The position numbers and the translations under genes are program-made. The notes under the pieces were generated by a model, which did not search any database, was not told where the DNA came from, and was given only the letters and a program-made list of their open reading frames with translations. A stretch of 25,834 nt of DNA from an uncultured Colwellia sp. (GTDB lineage: Bacteria; Pseudomonadota; Gammaproteobacteria; Enterobacterales; Alteromonadaceae), in NCBI GenBank assembly GCA_913020705.1, contig CAJWBY010000050.1, positions 1-25,834 on the forward strand, given 5' to 3'. Position 1 is the stretch's first letter. Every line of letters begins with the position of its first letter. This document shows, piece after piece, positions 24,291-25,834 of the stretch.

Positions 24291-25834
24291 ATGTCTTCTT
24301 CGGTAAAAAAAATAGCGATTAAATCAACAAAATTAATTGCTTTAATTTTCATTACTTTATTTACATTAATCTGGTTGCTATCTCCTTATGTTAGTCACCA
24401 CTTTGCATCTAAATACCTTAATGAACAACAATTGACACTTTCTGATGACACCACTATTCGTTATAACCCTTTTGGGTCAATTTTAACGATTAGAGACTTA
24501 TCCGTATCTAAAACCAAAAATATGGAAAAGCCTGTTTTAGCAATTAAGTCAATGGATGTGAAAGTAAGTTTATACCGATTATTAACTGACACTTTGCACT
24601 TTTCTGAATTTACTATTGATGGTTTATATCTAGATGTTAATTTGAATGAAGTAGAACCAGTAATTGGTGGCTTTGTTATCGCAAATAATTCAAATGCTCC
24701 AGACACAACTGAAGAAAACGCCAAAGAAATAGAAAAAAGTACCAATGATTCACCGAATAATTATCAAGTATCATTACCTAATTTCATTCTTTCAGATGCG
24801 ATATTCAATATTGGCATTGAACAGAGCCAGCAAGAATTCGCTATCGATTCGCTGACAATAAACAATGTGCTTGCTTCAGCAAAAGCGCAACAAGCAGAAA
24901 TAGAGCTTAAAGCATTCATTAATAAAGCGCCCTTGAATGTAGATGTAGAAGCCAAGTTAGAAAATAATTATGGTGAAATCAGCTCTGAATTAGTGTTGTC
25001 TAAATTAGCATTGGCACCATTTCAACCTATCCTATTAGCACTTGGTGAAGAAAATAATCCTTTGGCGATCGAGGGTGCACTCACAATTAACAGTAAACAA
25101 GTCATTTCTCTAACTGATTTAGGCACAAAAATTAGTCTTGAAACATTTGAACTCATTACAGATGCTTTTAAGGCAACCCAGAGTAATAAAACACTCGCCT
25201 TAAATATTACGCCTTTTTCTATAAAAGACTTATCGGTGGTACTTAATAATGAACAACCTCCTGCAATAACAGGAACAGCAAAATTAAATGTCCATGACAT
25301 CATTGCTTACGATGATAACGAATCTCAAATATTGGCTAATATCTCTGCGATAAACCTTGATGAAATATCCCTTTCGACAACAGATTCATTAATAAAAGCT
25401 AATATACCAACTCTTGCCATTGAGAAAAGTATATTCGCCGAAAATACTGCAGACGAGCACCAGCCTTTAGCTAAATTTCAAAACCTGAGCCTTAATGATA
25501 TTAGCGTTTCACAGCAAGGGTTGTTTATCGACACCATAACTCTGCTCGGTTTAGCGGTTAATGCAAAACTAGATAAAGACAAAAACATGGTAGGTTTACC
25601 TGTTCCGACGAAAGATGAACTCCCTATTGAAGAGTCTGTAGAAGAAACAGTAAATCAACCAAACGAAGAAACTCAAGTTAAATCCGATAGCGAAGACCCC
25701 CTATTTACGTTAGCCATTAATAAGTTTTCGTTTACTGACACCAGCCATATAAACTTTACTGATCAGAGCATTGTTCCACATTATGTACGTGACTTTAACA
25801 TCACAACCTTTACTGCTGGGCCTTTTGACAATCA
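24291..25834 (+). CDS. AsmA/DUF748-type envelope protein, 3' truncated by window
   Basis: Open for 514 codons to the window end without a stop, so the gene is incomplete. A short basic N-terminus and one membrane helix (15-33, LIALIFITLFTLIWLLSPY) lead into a large periplasmic part of repeated beta-strand modules, such as FTIDGLYLDVNLNE and FILSDAIFNIGIEQ, as in AsmA-like bridge proteins. Near 478-510 the wording FSFTDTSHINFTDQSIVPHY matches the DUF748 pattern. Two low-complexity acidic linkers lie at about 133-157 and 438-470. AsmA-like proteins are implicated in lipid transport and outer-membrane assembly; the role here is inferred. CAGGAAAG (24281-24288) precedes the ATG. Confidence 0.85.
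   Translation, partial: MSSSVKKIAIKSTKLIALIFITLFTLIWLLSPYVSHHFASKYLNEQQLTLSDDTTIRYNPFGSILTIRDLSVSKTKNMEKPVLAIKSMDVKVSLYRLLTDTLHFSEFTIDGLYLDVNLNEVEPVIGGFVIANNSNAPDTTEENAKEIEKSTNDSPNNYQVSLPNFILSDAIFNIGIEQSQQEFAIDSLTINNVLASAKAQQAEIELKAFINKAPLNVDVEAKLENNYGEISSELVLSKLALAPFQPILLALGEENNPLAIEGALTINSKQVISLTDLGTKISLETFELITDAFKATQSNKTLALNITPFSIKDLSVVLNNEQPPAITGTAKLNVHDIIAYDDNESQILANISAINLDEISLSTTDSLIKANIPTLAIEKSIFAENTADEHQPLAKFQNLSLNDISVSQQGLFIDTITLLGLAVNAKLDKDKNMVGLPVPTKDELPIEESVEETVNQPNEETQVKSDSEDPLFTLAINKFSFTDTSHINFTDQSIVPHYVRDFNITTFTAGPFDN

Noticed and set aside
24461..25303. Three minus-strand open frames of 63-94 codons
   Set aside because: Antisense shadows of the plus-strand AsmA/DUF748-type gene, which is open through the entire stretch.
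1..25834. Mobile element, prophage, CRISPR or defence island
   Set aside because: No transposase, integrase, terminal inverted repeats, spaced repeats or nuclease/toxin genes seen; gene order looks like stable chromosome.

Overview
The window is AT-rich and reads as chromosome of a marine gammaproteobacterium, most likely Alteromonadales and perhaps Colwelliaceae (Colwellia/Thalassotalea type). The placement rests on gene content (IbpA-type Hsp20, Lnt, a HopJ-family protein, a CheC-type response regulator beside a GGDEF protein) and on general sequence character; no rRNA or other marker is present. I see no IS element, phage gene, tRNA or CRISPR array. It looks like ordinary core plus accessory chromosome, not a mobile island.

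Layout. (1) 1-1603: apolipoprotein N-acyltransferase gene lnt. (2) 1699-6293: an ABC export operon of HlyD-type adaptor, LolD/MacB-type ATPase and two tandem FtsX/MacB-type permeases, closed by a strong terminator. The adaptor gene is broken near its 5' end by an 8-bp tandem duplication that throws the good start codon out of frame. (3) 6437-8098: secreted amidohydrolase. It converges on (4) 8182-10256, a translationally coupled pair made of a REC-CheC response regulator and a PAS-GGDEF diguanylate cyclase. (5) 10430-11086: thiol peroxidase carrying a signal peptide. (6) 11147-11939: small heat-shock gene ibpA with a sigma-32-like promoter, a ROSE-like RNA thermometer over its ribosome binding site, and a terminator. 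(7) 15938-12012 (minus): operon of a Yip1-family membrane protein, MacA-like adaptor, MacB-type ATPase and MacB-type permease. (8) 16242-18336: a divergent MTHFR-fold protein, two small unknown genes, and a HopJ-family gene on the minus strand. (9) 20699-18575 (minus): GntR/YtrA-type repressor, ABC ATPase and ABC-2 permease, with candidate operator repeats upstream and a long hairpin downstream. (10) 21338-20949: acyl-CoA thioesterase. (11) 22923-21445: secreted FG-GAP repeat protein. (12) 24018-23134: alpha/beta hydrolase. (13) 24291-end: AsmA/DUF748-type envelope protein, cut by the window edge.

The theme is envelope biology and stress: three separate ABC systems, lipoprotein maturation, periplasmic peroxide defence, heat shock, and a c-di-GMP/chemotaxis-like signalling pair. 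The two observations most worth following are the out-of-frame 8-bp repeat in the first adaptor gene (possible phase switching or recent loss) and the complete heat-shock control region of ibpA, where promoter and thermometer can both be read from the sequence. I did not find a convincing wholly new defence or mobile system.
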